From CAYTBN01 sp964542165 (GTDB lineage Bacteria > Myxococcota_A > UBA796 > UBA9615 > CAYRNR01): a DNA stretch of 64,000 nt. Location: assembly GCA_964542165.1 (NCBI GenBank), contig CAZITQ010000016.1, positions 1 to 64,000 on the forward strand. The letters run 5' to 3'. Positions 17,734 to 25,610 of this stretch are shown here, one piece after another; the first letter of the stretch is position 1; each line of letters starts with the position of its first letter. The notes under the pieces are model-generated. The model was not told where the DNA came from and did no database searches. It saw only the letters and a program-made list of their open reading frames with translations. Both the position numbers and the translations under genes were made by a program.

Positions 17734-19278
17734 TCAGCGGAGCCGGTCCAGGAGGCCCGACACGCCCCCGCCCACCCCGTCCACCAGCGCCCGCGCCCGC
17801 CGCAGGGAAGGTCGGGCGGATCCGTACATCAACTTCGTCAACGCCTTGACCGCGGTGTAGCCCGAGGCCCTGTGCGGGAACCAGTTGATCTCCCGCTTGC
17901 CCACACCGTCGTGGATCTGCACCGCCTTGGTCCGGGTGAACCCCAGCAACCCCTCGGGGCCGTGGTAACGGCCGAAGCCGCTGTGGCGCGTCCCGCCGAA
18001 GGGCAGCTCCGGGTGGGCGATGACCTTGATCACGTCGTTGATCGCGCAGCCCCCGCTGACCAGGGCCGCGGCCACCCTCCGGGCCCGGTCCAGGTCCCGG
18101 GTCCACACGCTGGCTTGGAGGCCATAGGGCGAGTCGTTGGCCAGGGCGACGGCCTCGGCCTCGTCGGAGAACGGCATCACCGGCATCACCGGGCCGAAGG
18201 TCTCCTCGCGCATCACGGCCATGGAGTGATCCACGTCCCGCAGGACCACGGGGTGGCGGTAGGCGCCGTCCCGTCGCAGGGGGGTGGTGGAGGTCGCGCC
18301 CCGCTCCAGGGCGTCGTCGACGTGGGCCTCGATCACCTCGTGCTGGGACGGGTGGATGATCGGCCCCAGGTCGACCCCCCGGCCGGTGCCGACGCGCAGC
18401 TCGGCGGTGCGCCGCGTGACCCGTTCGATGAACTCCTCGTAGATCCCCCGCTGGACGTAGACCCGCTCCACGGACGCGCAGACCTGGCCGGCGTTGGTGA
18501 AGGCGCCGTAGACCGCCCCCTCCACGGCCCGCGCGAGGTGGGCGTCGTCGAACACGATCATCGGGTCCTTGCCCCCCAGCTCCAGCTCCAGGGGGACCAG
18601 GTTCTCGGCCGCGCTGCGCATCACGGCTCTGCCGGTCTCCACGCTGCCGGTGAAGAAGATCCGGTCGGGCGCCGCATCCACCAGGGCCGCGCCCGTCTCG
18701 GGTCCGCCCTGGAGCACCTGCAGGACGCCGTCGGGGAGACCCGCACGGGAGGCCAGGTCGCCGATGAACGCGCCCACCGACGGCGTGACCTCCGACGGCT
18801 TGAGCAGCACCGCGTTGCCCGCCGCCAGGGCGGTCGCCACCGGCACCAGCGCCAGCTGCAGGGGGTAGTTCCAGGGCGCGAACACCGCCACCGCGCCGTA
18901 GGGCTCGTGCCAGACCTCGTACTCGCTGCCCGGGGAGAGCAGGCTCCGTCCCCGCCGCTGGGGGGCCAGGACCTCGGCCGAGTGGTCCTCCAGGTAGCGG
19001 ATCATCTCGATGCAGGGGTAGACCTCGCTGGTGAGGGCGTCCAGGTCGGGCTTGCCGGTGGCCTCGGTGACCCGCTCCACCGCGCCGTCCAGGTCCCTCA
19101 CGAGCAGCCGGCGTATCTTCCGCAGCACCTCGATCCGGGAGGCCACGGAGGTCGCGGCCCAGCGGGCGGCCGCCTCGCGGGATCGCGCGACCGCGGAGAC
19201 GACCGCGTCGGCGTCGGCGCTTTCGAAGGCCCCGACGGACTCGCCGGTCACGGGATGAATGGAGGGAAGTACGGCCAC
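17734..19278 (-). CDS. aldehyde dehydrogenase, probably for carotenoid aldehydes
   Basis: A 514-residue NAD(P)-dependent aldehyde dehydrogenase. It has the oxyanion Asn in APWNYPLQLA (Asn137), LLKPSEVTP with Lys160, the GSVETGR coenzyme loop, the general-base Glu in LELGGKDPM (Glu233) and the catalytic Cys267 in NAGQVCASVERVYV. Length is slightly above the usual 480-500 because of a basic C-terminal tail that could contact the membrane. It sits between GTP cyclohydrolase II (12 bases upstream) and the desaturases (18 bases downstream), so oxidation of an apocarotenoid or diapocarotenoid aldehyde to the acid is the natural inference, by analogy with AldH in staphyloxanthin-type pathways. Confidence 0.9.
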   Translation of the reverse strand: MAVLPSIHPVTGESVGAFESADADAVVSAVARSREAAARWAATSVASRIEVLRKIRRLLVRDLDGAVERVTEATGKPDLDALTSEVYPCIEMIRYLEDHSAEVLAPQRRGRSLLSPGSEYEVWHEPYGAVAVFAPWNYPLQLALVPVATALAAGNAVLLKPSEVTPSVGAFIGDLASRAGLPDGVLQVLQGGPETGAALVDAAPDRIFFTGSVETGRAVMRSAAENLVPLELELGGKDPMIVFDDAHLARAVEGAVYGAFTNAGQVCASVERVYVQRGIYEEFIERVTRRTAELRVGTGRGVDLGPIIHPSQHEVIEAHVDDALERGATSTTPLRRDGAYRHPVVLRDVDHSMAVMREETFGPVMPVMPFSDEAEAVALANDSPYGLQASVWTRDLDRARRVAAALVSGGCAINDVIKVIAHPELPFGGTRHSGFGRYHGPEGLLGFTRTKAVQIHDGVGKREINWFPHRASGYTAVKALTKLMYGSARPSLRRARALVDGVGGGVSGLLDRLR

Positions 19279-19290
19279 GGCCCCCCGAAC

Positions 19291-20022
19291 TTAGGTCTCC
19301 TCCATCCCCTCGACCAGGATGTTCTCCCCCTGTTCCTGCAGATGGGGCTTGTTGGCGAAGTCGATGAAGTGCCCCGAGCGGGCCGCCTTGGTCTCCAGGT
19401 AGAACTGATTGTGCTCGTTGGGCGGGAGGATGTGGGGGATGCGATCGGTGATCTTCACCCCGAACTCGGCCAGCTGGCCGACCTTGTTGGGGTTGTTGGT
19501 CATCAGCCGGATCGAGGCCACGCCCAGGCTGTGCAGCATGTGGGCCGCCACCGAATAGTCCCGCTCGTCGTCCCGGAACCCCAGCGCCAGGTTGGCCTCC
19601 ACCGTGTCCAGGCCCCGGTCCTGCAGGGCGTAGGCCCGGATCTTGTTGGCCAGGCCGATGCCGCGGCCCTCCTGGCGCATGTACAGCACCAGCCCCCGGT
19701 CCAGCTGGCCGATGGCCCGCAGGGAGGTCTCCAGCTGGTCCCGGCAGTCGCAACGCAGGGATCCCAGCACGTCTCCGGTGAGGCACTCGGAGTGCAGGCG
19801 GGTGGGCACGTGGTGCGCGCCCACCACGTCGCCGTGCACGATCGCGACGTGGTCCTTACCGTCCCGGTTGTTCCAGAACGCCACGATCCGGAAGTCCCCG
19901 AACCGCGACGGAAGATCCGCGACGCCCACGACCCGCACGCAGACACGCCCGATCCCGAACCCCTCGCATTCGTGCTCCCGGTCTCGGGCGACCAGGTCGT
20001 CCAGTTGCATGACCGTGTCCAT
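19291..20022 (-). CDS. ribA: GTP cyclohydrolase II
   Basis: A 243-residue enzyme that opens GTP to 2,5-diamino-6-ribosylamino-pyrimidinone phosphate, formate and pyrophosphate, the first step of riboflavin synthesis. It has the zinc-site motif SECLTGDVLGSLRCDCRDQL with three Cys, then LYMRQEGRGIGLANKIRAYA with the catalytic region, and LMTNNPNKVGQLAEFGVKIT. There is no N-terminal DHBP synthase domain. AGGAGTG lies before the ATG, 2 bases after the stop of the preceding FAD oxidoreductase gene. It stands among flavin-dependent enzymes rather than rib genes, which suggests local FAD supply or simple genomic scattering of riboflavin genes. Confidence 0.93.
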   Translation of the reverse strand: MDTVMQLDDLVARDREHECEGFGIGRVCVRVVGVADLPSRFGDFRIVAFWNNRDGKDHVAIVHGDVVGAHHVPTRLHSECLTGDVLGSLRCDCRDQLETSLRAIGQLDRGLVLYMRQEGRGIGLANKIRAYALQDRGLDTVEANLALGFRDDERDYSVAAHMLHSLGVASIRLMTNNPNKVGQLAEFGVKITDRIPHILPPNEHNQFYLETKAARSGHFIDFANKPHLQEQGENILVEGMEET

Positions 20023-20024
20023 CG

Positions 20025-21044
20025 TCACTCCTCGTCCAGCAGGCGCGTGGCCAGGTGATCGCCGCTCAGGTAGGAAGCCTGGATCCCGCCCCCGGGGGCG
20101 AACACGTCGCCGGCCAGGCCCAGGCGGGCGCCCGCCTTGCCCCGGATCAGCAGGGGGCTCGTCAGCTCGTTGCCCCGGTCGACCCGGGCGTAGGTCCAGC
20201 GGTGGCTGGAGTGCTGCCGGGGCGTTGCCGCCCAGCTGCCCAGCAGATCGCCCGCGGCGGCCAGGATGCCGGTGCTCCATTCTTCCTCGGGCACTCCCAG
20301 GTGCTCGCGGGACCAGCGGGGTTCCGCCTGGAACACCAGGGCCAGCGCCCGCGGCTCGGGGCGCTTGGCCGAGTCGTGGGCCACCAGCGTCAGGACCTCC
20401 GACGCCTCGGGGTAGCGGACATCGAAGTCGGGGACCGGGGCGTCGTCGCCGTACATCCCGATCACGGTCAGGCAGGGCAGGGAGGAGAACATCCCCAGCA
20501 GCGCCCGCGCGGTCTCGATCTCACCACCTCCGCCGACCTGATCGAGCAGCGCCAGGCTCTGCTCCAGGGCAAGGGCGAGGACCACGTCGGGGGCGCTGAT
20601 CTCCTCGCCGCCGGCCAGACGCAGGGTCCAGCTTCCGGGCCCGGGGACGATGCGCTCCACGGTCGTGCGCAGCCGCACGTCGAGGCCCCGGGCCAGGTGT
20701 CGGGGGAAGGCGGAGAGCCCGTCGGCCCGGGCCGTCCGGCGCTCCCCCGGAACGAAGGCGTCGGGCTGGCAGGGCTTGCCCGAGCCGCGCACGCGACGGG
20801 GCCAGCCGCCGAGTCGAGCCGCGTCCCCGAGTTCGTCGAGCGCCGCCAGGAACGCGGGCTGGCGCCCGTGGAGGAACATCGGCCCCAGGTCCACCGGCTG
20901 GTCGTCGATTCGCCGCGTCGCACAGCGGCCGCCGACGCCCCGCGCTCGATCCACGATCACGACGTTGCGACCGGCGCCCGACAGCCTGCGGGCACACTGC
21001 AAGCCGGCCACCCCGGCACCGACCACGATCACGTCTGCGTGCAT
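20025..21044 (-). CDS. NAD(P)/FAD-dependent oxidoreductase, renalase/amine-oxidase-like
   Basis: A 339-residue flavoprotein beginning MHADVIVVGAGVAGLQCARR with the FAD Rossmann motif, then VDRARGVGGRCATRRIDDQP, as in renalase-like and NADPH-dependent phytoene-type oxidases, and ending GLAGDVFAPGGGIQASYLSG, the second FAD contact. It is the first gene of the operon with ribA, aldehyde dehydrogenase and the desaturases, leaving only 2 bases to ribA. The substrate is unknown; a redox step in isoprenoid or carotenoid metabolism is possible from context only. I chose MHADV over an upstream start because the mature fold begins at HADVIVVGAG and GGGGTGG precedes it. Confidence 0.8.
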   Translation of the reverse strand: MHADVIVVGAGVAGLQCARRLSGAGRNVVIVDRARGVGGRCATRRIDDQPVDLGPMFLHGRQPAFLAALDELGDAARLGGWPRRVRGSGKPCQPDAFVPGERRTARADGLSAFPRHLARGLDVRLRTTVERIVPGPGSWTLRLAGGEEISAPDVVLALALEQSLALLDQVGGGGEIETARALLGMFSSLPCLTVIGMYGDDAPVPDFDVRYPEASEVLTLVAHDSAKRPEPRALALVFQAEPRWSREHLGVPEEEWSTGILAAAGDLLGSWAATPRQHSSHRWTYARVDRGNELTSPLLIRGKAGARLGLAGDVFAPGGGIQASYLSGDHLATRLLDEE

Positions 21045-21112
21045 GAGGTCCACCCCAGAAGGTGCGCTAGCATAGCGCGGCACCCGGGTTCGGCCCTAGA
21101 GAGTCGCCAGGC

Positions 21113-21727
21113 ATGTCCCCAGAGCAACCGTTCCAGGTCGCTGTCGTCGCGCTGTTCAGCGCGTTCACCCTGCTGCGCCTGGGGTTCCGCCGCCACGGCA
21201 AGCACGGAGCAGGCGAGGCGGTGGAGCGGGAGCCGTGGGCGCACCGGGCGGTGCTGGCGGGCCTGGTGGCGGCACAGCTCGCGACGCTCGGGATCTACCT
21301 GTTCCAGCCCGAGTGGCTCGCCTTCGGACACCTCCCCCTGCCGGGTGCCGTGCGCTGGGCGGGGATCGGGGCGGGGGTCTCCGGGGTGGGGCTGATGCTC
21401 TGGTGCCACCTCTCCCTGGGGCGCAGCTTCCACGCCACGGCGCTGATCAAGGCCGATCAGGAGCTGGTGGTCCGGGGCCCCTACCGCCGGGTCCGCCACC
21501 CCATGTACACCGCCTTCGCGCTGCTCTTTGCCGGGGCCGCGGTGGCGGCCGCCAGCGCCCCGCTGATCGGGATCTGGTGCGGTGGGCTCGTCCTGCTGCT
21601 GATTCTGCGGATCCCCGCGGAGGAGGGCATGCTGCGCCGGCGATTCGGGGAGGAGTACCGCCAGCTGGAGCGACGGACCGGCAGGTTTCTCCCTCGCCTG
21701 CGAGCGGGCGGGGGCTCCGGGTCATAG
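21113..21727 (+). CDS. isoprenylcysteine carboxyl methyltransferase (ICMT)/PEMT-like membrane protein
   Basis: A 204-residue membrane protein with about five hydrophobic segments. The C-terminal catalytic signature has KADQELVVRGPYRRVRHPMY and then EEGMLRRRFGEEYRQLERRT-GRF. This RHP-x-Y ... EE pattern binds S-adenosylmethionine in the ICMT/phospholipid methyltransferase family. Bacterial members methylate lipids, isoprenoid-type acids or unknown substrates. It is divergent from the FAD oxidoreductase/carotenoid operon with a 68-base gap, so methylation of a carotenoid acid is imaginable, but that link is inference from position only. No strong Shine-Dalgarno; AGG lies very close to the ATG. 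Confidence 0.82.
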   Translation: MSPEQPFQVAVVALFSAFTLLRLGFRRHGKHGAGEAVEREPWAHRAVLAGLVAAQLATLGIYLFQPEWLAFGHLPLPGAVRWAGIGAGVSGVGLMLWCHLSLGRSFHATALIKADQELVVRGPYRRVRHPMYTAFALLFAGAAVAAASAPLIGIWCGGLVLLLILRIPAEEGMLRRRFGEEYRQLERRTGRFLPRLRAGGGSGS

Positions 21728-21766
21728 AAGGAGGGCCTGGTGGCCTCGAAGCACGCGGGCGCGGGG

Positions 21767-22600
21767 TCAGGCCCCTCCGTCGAGGACCTCCTCGGTGGCC
21801 TCGAAGGCCTGGTGCAGCGAGTACAGCGTGGCGCCCTCGAGCATCTCGTCGCCGAGGCCGAACACCTCGCTCTCGAGCCAGATCAGGACGGCGTGGGTGC
21901 TCCCGCCGTTCGCCGTGGGCCAGATCGCGTTGAGCCCGTACAGCTGGTACATCGCGCTGTCGCCGCCCTCGGAGATGCCCTCCTCCACGATCCAGCCGCG
22001 TGCCAGCAGCCCCCACTCCCCGCTGCCTGGCTCCCCCACCTCGACCCAGCGGTGGTCCTTGAACATCTCGTAGGGGATCTTCGTGGGGCCGGTGGTCTTG
22101 ATCACATCGTTGGCGGTCCGGATCAGGTCGCAGGAGCGGTCCGGGAAGCAGGAGGGGTCGACGGGCTCGAGGAAGCTCCGCTCGTGCAGGTCCGGAGAGG
22201 AGGGATCCAGGGGCCTCTGATCCGCGAGCAGGAACATCTCCGCCTGCCGCACCGGAAGGTGGGCGGACGCGGTCACCAGGCTGATGCCCAGCAGGTCGTC
22301 GGGATCGCGGCCGGGGTGGACGACCGAATCCACCGCGTCGGGGGAGAGAGGCTTGAGCCCGTGGGCCCGATCCAGGTATCCGGCCCCCAGGTCCGTGGAC
22401 TCGTAGAACGCAGCCAGGTTGGCCAGCCCCGCCTCCCGCGCCCCCACCTCCTCGGATCTCTCGAACTCGGTGAATAGGTAGGCGCCCAGCTCGTCCAGAT
22501 CCGTCGGGGCGTCCACCGGTGCGGGACAGCCGGTGAGGGCCCCCACGGAGAGGATCGCCGTGGGGAGGAGCAAAGTCCGGATGGCCGTTCGGTTTCGCAT
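21767..22600 (-). CDS. lipoprotein of unknown function
   Basis: A 277-residue lipoprotein starting MRNRTAIRTLLLPTAILSVG with lipobox ALTGC followed by PAPVDAPTDLDELGAYLFTE. The mature part contains two Cys in SCFPDRSCDLIRTANDVIKT, a disulphide candidate, and TKIPYEMFKDHRWVEVGEPG followed by WLESEVFGLGDEMLEGATLY. I do not recognise a family; similar alpha-beta lipoproteins occur as hypothetical proteins in Myxococcota. The start with MRN is chosen because the signal peptide begins there and GGAAG precedes it; an upstream TTG start would add residues before the signal. Confidence 0.7.
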   Translation of the reverse strand: MRNRTAIRTLLLPTAILSVGALTGCPAPVDAPTDLDELGAYLFTEFERSEEVGAREAGLANLAAFYESTDLGAGYLDRAHGLKPLSPDAVDSVVHPGRDPDDLLGISLVTASAHLPVRQAEMFLLADQRPLDPSSPDLHERSFLEPVDPSCFPDRSCDLIRTANDVIKTTGPTKIPYEMFKDHRWVEVGEPGSGEWGLLARGWIVEEGISEGGDSAMYQLYGLNAIWPTANGGSTHAVLIWLESEVFGLGDEMLEGATLYSLHQAFEATEEVLDGGA

Positions 22601-22703
22601 GGCTTCCAAGCTGGCAACGGGGAACTCGGTCGTCAAGTTCGGCCGGGGTCGCGTCGACAGGTCACCTCGGCCGCACTACAGTGTTCGGCGACGGGAGGCG
22701 TTC

Positions 22704-23204
22704 GTGCGAGGCCGCAAGAGCAAGACCACGTGGATCCTCCGAAGCCTTGCGGCGGCTGCCCTCTCCCTCGGAACGACCACGGTGGCCGCGGCTGCGGACC
22801 CGCCGAGCACCGCAAGCCCAGAGTCCGCCACGTGTGTCGACGTGAACATCCACGGCGTCCGCAACGCCGAGGGCAAGGTCATCATCGCGGTGTTCGACAG
22901 CGAGGAGCGATACAGCGAGTCCAGCGACGCGTTCCAGCTGGTGGTGCTCGACGCGGTCGAGGGCGCCCTGACCACGGCCCTCTGCGATCTCCCCTCCGGA
23001 GCCTACGCCCTGTCGGTCTTCCACGACGAGGACGCCGACCACGAGCTGGACCTCGGCCGCCTCGGCATCCCCCGCGAGGGCTACGGATTCAGCAACGGCG
23101 TCCGCCCGCGCATGGGCAAGCCGGGCTTCGACAAGATCGCCTTCCAGGTGAACGCCGGCACCGCGCCTGCGCCCCAGGACGTCTTCCTCATCTACTGGTT
23201 CTGA
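22704..23204 (+). CDS. exported DUF2141-like protein, GTG start
   Basis: A 166-residue protein with signal peptide (VRGRKSKTTWILRSLAAAAL, cleavage near AAAADPP), then CVDVNIHGVRNAEGKVIIAV-FDSEE, YALSVFHDEDADHELDLGR and KPGFDKIAFQVNAG. Those blocks are the DUF2141 pattern: a transthyretin-like beta-sandwich where HDEDADxELDx matches the conserved H-D-x-x-x-N-x-x-x-D. Function is unknown. GGGAGG lies 5 bases before the GTG, which decides the start over ATGs in the same frame further upstream. It ends 130 bases before the AT-rich promoter region of the hydrolase gene. Confidence 0.82.
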   Translation: MRGRKSKTTWILRSLAAAALSLGTTTVAAAADPPSTASPESATCVDVNIHGVRNAEGKVIIAVFDSEERYSESSDAFQLVVLDAVEGALTTALCDLPSGAYALSVFHDEDADHELDLGRLGIPREGYGFSNGVRPRMGKPGFDKIAFQVNAGTAPAPQDVFLIYWF

Positions 23205-23293
23205 ACCCCTACCAGCCCGAGACAATCGCGGCGACGTTGGCCGTTTGACCAGGTATGTCCAACTTCTGATCTGGTTTTTGTTCATATTTTTTA

Positions 23294-23321
23294 TTGACAG
23301 AAACGTAGGTCCGTCTAGATT
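23294..23321 (+). promoter_or_regulatory. sigma-70-type promoter of the alpha/beta hydrolase gene
   Basis: A perfect TTGACA (-35) is followed after 16 bases by TAGATT (4 of 6 matches to TATAAT). It lies in the most AT-rich stretch of the window, with runs of T just upstream (TTTTTG, ATTTTTTATT), which could act as an UP element. Its -10 overlaps a palindrome, and the hydrolase ribosome-binding site follows about 20 bases on. The strength of the -35 and the local AT content support it; the transcription start has not been measured. Confidence 0.65.
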
Positions 23322-23332
23322 GGATATAGACG
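23312..23332. promoter_or_regulatory. 21-base inverted repeat, candidate repressor operator
   Basis: The arms CGTCTA and TAGACG are perfectly inverted around a 9-base centre; two further inner positions (AT and AT) are also symmetric. The palindrome covers the -10 and the expected transcription start of the promoter, so a bound dimeric repressor (TetR or MarR size) would block transcription. No regulator gene is adjacent, so the partner is not identified. Confidence 0.55.
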
Positions 23333-23353
23333 ATGTCACCGAGGAGGTTCGAG

Positions 23354-24436
23354 ATGAGCGCCGCGACGAACGAGATCGAGACCCGCAACGCCCCGTCCCG
23401 CCGCAACGCCATCTCCCGATTGGCCATCTCGGCCCTGGAGCGGGCCATCGACACCACGTCTCGCCTGGGTGCCCGCCACCCCGGCGCCAATCCGGCGATC
23501 TACGGCGTGGACGTCACCCGCGAGGTCGCCTACCGGGCCACCGGCCTGGCCGACCACACCCTGGACATCTACCGGCCGACGGGCTTCTCCGGTCCCCGCC
23601 CGGTGGTGATGTACGTGCACGGGGGCGGCTTCCGGCTGCTGGACAAGGAAGCGGTCTGGATGGCGGCCATCGCGTTTGCTCGCCGGGGATTCCTGGTGCT
23701 CAGCGTGAACTACCGCCTGGCCCCCGAGCACCCCTTCCCCGCGGCGCTGCAAGACGTGAGCGACGCCTGGCTGTGGACCGTGCGCAACGCGGCCCGCCTC
23801 GGCGGCGATCCGGACCGCCTGGTCGTGGCGGGCGAGTCCGCGGGCGGCAACCTGATCACGAGCCTGGCGATCCAGGCGACCTACCGCCGGCCCGAGCCCT
23901 GGGCCCGCCGGGTCTTCGACGCGGGTGTGGTGCCCTCGGCGGTGGTGGCCAACTGCGGCATCTTCCAGGTCTCGGACATCGAGCGGCTCCTGTCACCGAA
24001 CTCGCTGCCCAGGGTCGCCAGGGAATGGGTGCGGGACGTGGAGCTGGGCTACCTGGGAGACCTGGCCGGGGACGAGGCGGCGACCGAGCTCGCCGATCCC
24101 CTGCGGATCCTCGAGGGCGACGCGAGGCCGGTCCGCCCCCTCCCCCCGATCTTCGCCTCCGTCGGCGACCAGGACCCCCTGCTCGACGACACCCTGAGGC
24201 TCGCCTTTGCCCTGGACGACCTGGGCGCGGACCGGGAGGCGCGGGTGTACGAGCGCCAGGGGCACGCCTTCCAGCTGTTCACCTGGCGGCGCGAGGCCAA
24301 GCGCTCGTGGAACGAGACCTTCGACTTCCTGCGCGACCGCGGGCTGGTGGACGATCCGGCGGCCGTCGCCCCTGTGACCGGGCGCTTCGACCCCCGCCGC
24401 GCCCGCGAGCGGATCATCGACGCCCTCGCCGCCTGA
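23354..24436 (+). CDS. alpha/beta hydrolase, hormone-sensitive-lipase-like esterase
   Basis: A 360-residue cytosolic esterase-type protein. It has the oxyanion motif YVHGGGFRLL (around residue 95), NYRLAPEHPFPAALQD, and the nucleophile elbow VVAGESAGGN with Ser near residue 165. The catalytic Asp is in SVGDQDPLLD and the His in RQGHAFQLF. These are the HGGG and GxSxGG motifs of the bacterial hormone-sensitive lipase family, which hydrolyses short-chain or carboxylic esters. AGGAGG lies 6 bases before the chosen ATG; an ATG seven codons upstream touches the palindrome and has no ribosome-binding site. It is the first gene after the AT-rich promoter. Confidence 0.9.
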   Translation: MSAATNEIETRNAPSRRNAISRLAISALERAIDTTSRLGARHPGANPAIYGVDVTREVAYRATGLADHTLDIYRPTGFSGPRPVVMYVHGGGFRLLDKEAVWMAAIAFARRGFLVLSVNYRLAPEHPFPAALQDVSDAWLWTVRNAARLGGDPDRLVVAGESAGGNLITSLAIQATYRRPEPWARRVFDAGVVPSAVVANCGIFQVSDIERLLSPNSLPRVAREWVRDVELGYLGDLAGDEAATELADPLRILEGDARPVRPLPPIFASVGDQDPLLDDTLRLAFALDDLGADREARVYERQGHAFQLFTWRREAKRSWNETFDFLRDRGLVDDPAAVAPVTGRFDPRRARERIIDALAA

Positions 24437-24570
24437 TCCGCCATCGCCCCCGAAGACCCCCGCGCACGACTTGCCAGCGGGTCCCCGCTACCCTAGGCAG
24501 GGAAGAGCAGGGGGCGGAGCGGCGACACCTCTCCGGGGGGAGATCCCGACACCGACGCGGAGGCAGCGAC

Positions 24571-25581
24571 ATGGACGTCGAGCAGGCGAACGGGTACGCG
24601 AAGCGGACCGAGGCCATGATCGGCCCCGACCAGATCGCCCTGATCTCGATGGCGGCGGGGTTCTTCGGCAAGCTGCCGGTGGCAACCCAGAAGAAGATGT
24701 TCCAGAGCTCGTCGAAGAAGAACCCCCACATGGGATTCGTGGTCGAGCCCTACGCGTTCTTCCTCTGCCACGAGATCAAGGACATCGACGCCGCCCAGGC
24801 GCTGCTCCCCTCCGGCTTCCGGGTGCTCCCCACCCGGGTCTTCGACGACGACGAGCCCAGGCCCTACGTGATCTTCTGCGCGTTCAACGCCCACACCAGC
24901 GCGTTCTGGGGCAGCCGGGTCGAGATGTATGTCATCGCGGAGCAGGAGGAGACGGGGCTGCTGACCTGGGTCATCGTGGACTACGACACCAACACCATCA
25001 GCTACGACCCGGGCCAGGGATTCGTGCCGGGCAACGCCCGCCGGTCCACGGTGACCACCACCTACCGCGGGACGGTCCTGGTGGACGTGGAGTCCCCGGG
25101 GCGACGGATCGCGATGGAGGCGGACATCCGGGCCGGGGAGGAGAAGCCGCTGGATCCGCGGCTCTGGATCGAGGGGAACCTGTGTGTGGTCTACGGGGGA
25201 GAGCTGGACGACGGCCGGGGCGAGACCTTCAGCCTGATCTTCGACCCCGACGAGATGCGCCGGGCGCTACGGATCCCCGTGGAACAGGTGCAGATCGACG
25301 AGCTCACCTGGCACCCCGGGCTCTTCGCCGCCGAGCCCTCCCTGGCGGTCTGCTTCCCCTACGCCCAGCACTTCATCACCAGCAGCGTGCCCAGGGCCAC
25401 GGACATCCGGACCGCCGACGACCTGGAGCGCGCCGTGGCGGCGTTCAACGAGGGCCCGCCTCCGAAGGGGTTCGACACGGCTGCGATCCGCCGTTCGATG
25501 ATGATCGGGGCCGCGGTGTCCGCGCTGACGAGCACCACGCTGCTGACCTGGCTCATCCTCCACTACTTGCTGGCGCACTAG
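24571..25581 (+). CDS. uncharacterised protein with possible acetoacetate-decarboxylase-like fold and C-terminal membrane anchor
   Basis: A 336-residue protein with no signal peptide. Residues about 65-130 read EIKDIDAAQALLPSGFRVLP and then VIFCAFNAHTSAFWGSRVEM, followed by IVDYDTNTISYDP. The layout of a leucine-rich entry, a GFRVLP turn and an ExYV-type strand resembles the acetoacetate decarboxylase family, but the catalytic Lys cannot be assigned. The last 30 residues (SMMIGAAVSALTSTTLLTWL) form one transmembrane helix, so it may be tail-anchored. GGAGG lies 7 bases before the ATG. It follows the hydrolase by 134 bases on the same strand, possibly as a separate transcript. Function unknown. 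Confidence 0.6.
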   Translation: MDVEQANGYAKRTEAMIGPDQIALISMAAGFFGKLPVATQKKMFQSSSKKNPHMGFVVEPYAFFLCHEIKDIDAAQALLPSGFRVLPTRVFDDDEPRPYVIFCAFNAHTSAFWGSRVEMYVIAEQEETGLLTWVIVDYDTNTISYDPGQGFVPGNARRSTVTTTYRGTVLVDVESPGRRIAMEADIRAGEEKPLDPRLWIEGNLCVVYGGELDDGRGETFSLIFDPDEMRRALRIPVEQVQIDELTWHPGLFAAEPSLAVCFPYAQHFITSSVPRATDIRTADDLERAVAAFNEGPPPKGFDTAAIRRSMMIGAAVSALTSTTLLTWLILHYLLAH

Positions 25582-25610
25582 GGGGGTGGATCTTGAATCC
25601 GCCCCACTAG
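25578..25610. terminator. hairpin between convergent genes, possible bidirectional terminator
   Basis: GGGGTGGAT and ATCCGCCCC pair around a 5-base loop (CTTGA) with one G-T wobble on one strand, extended by CTAG on both sides. It spans the stop codons of the plus-strand gene before it and the minus-strand gene after it. A long T tract is missing, so intrinsic termination is likely but not certain. Confidence 0.5.

Noticed and set aside
16183..20058. 1291-codon plus-strand frame across the carotenoid operon
   Set aside because: Its product is low-complexity (HVHDR-rich), while the minus strand carries clear desaturase, aldehyde dehydrogenase and GTP cyclohydrolase motifs.
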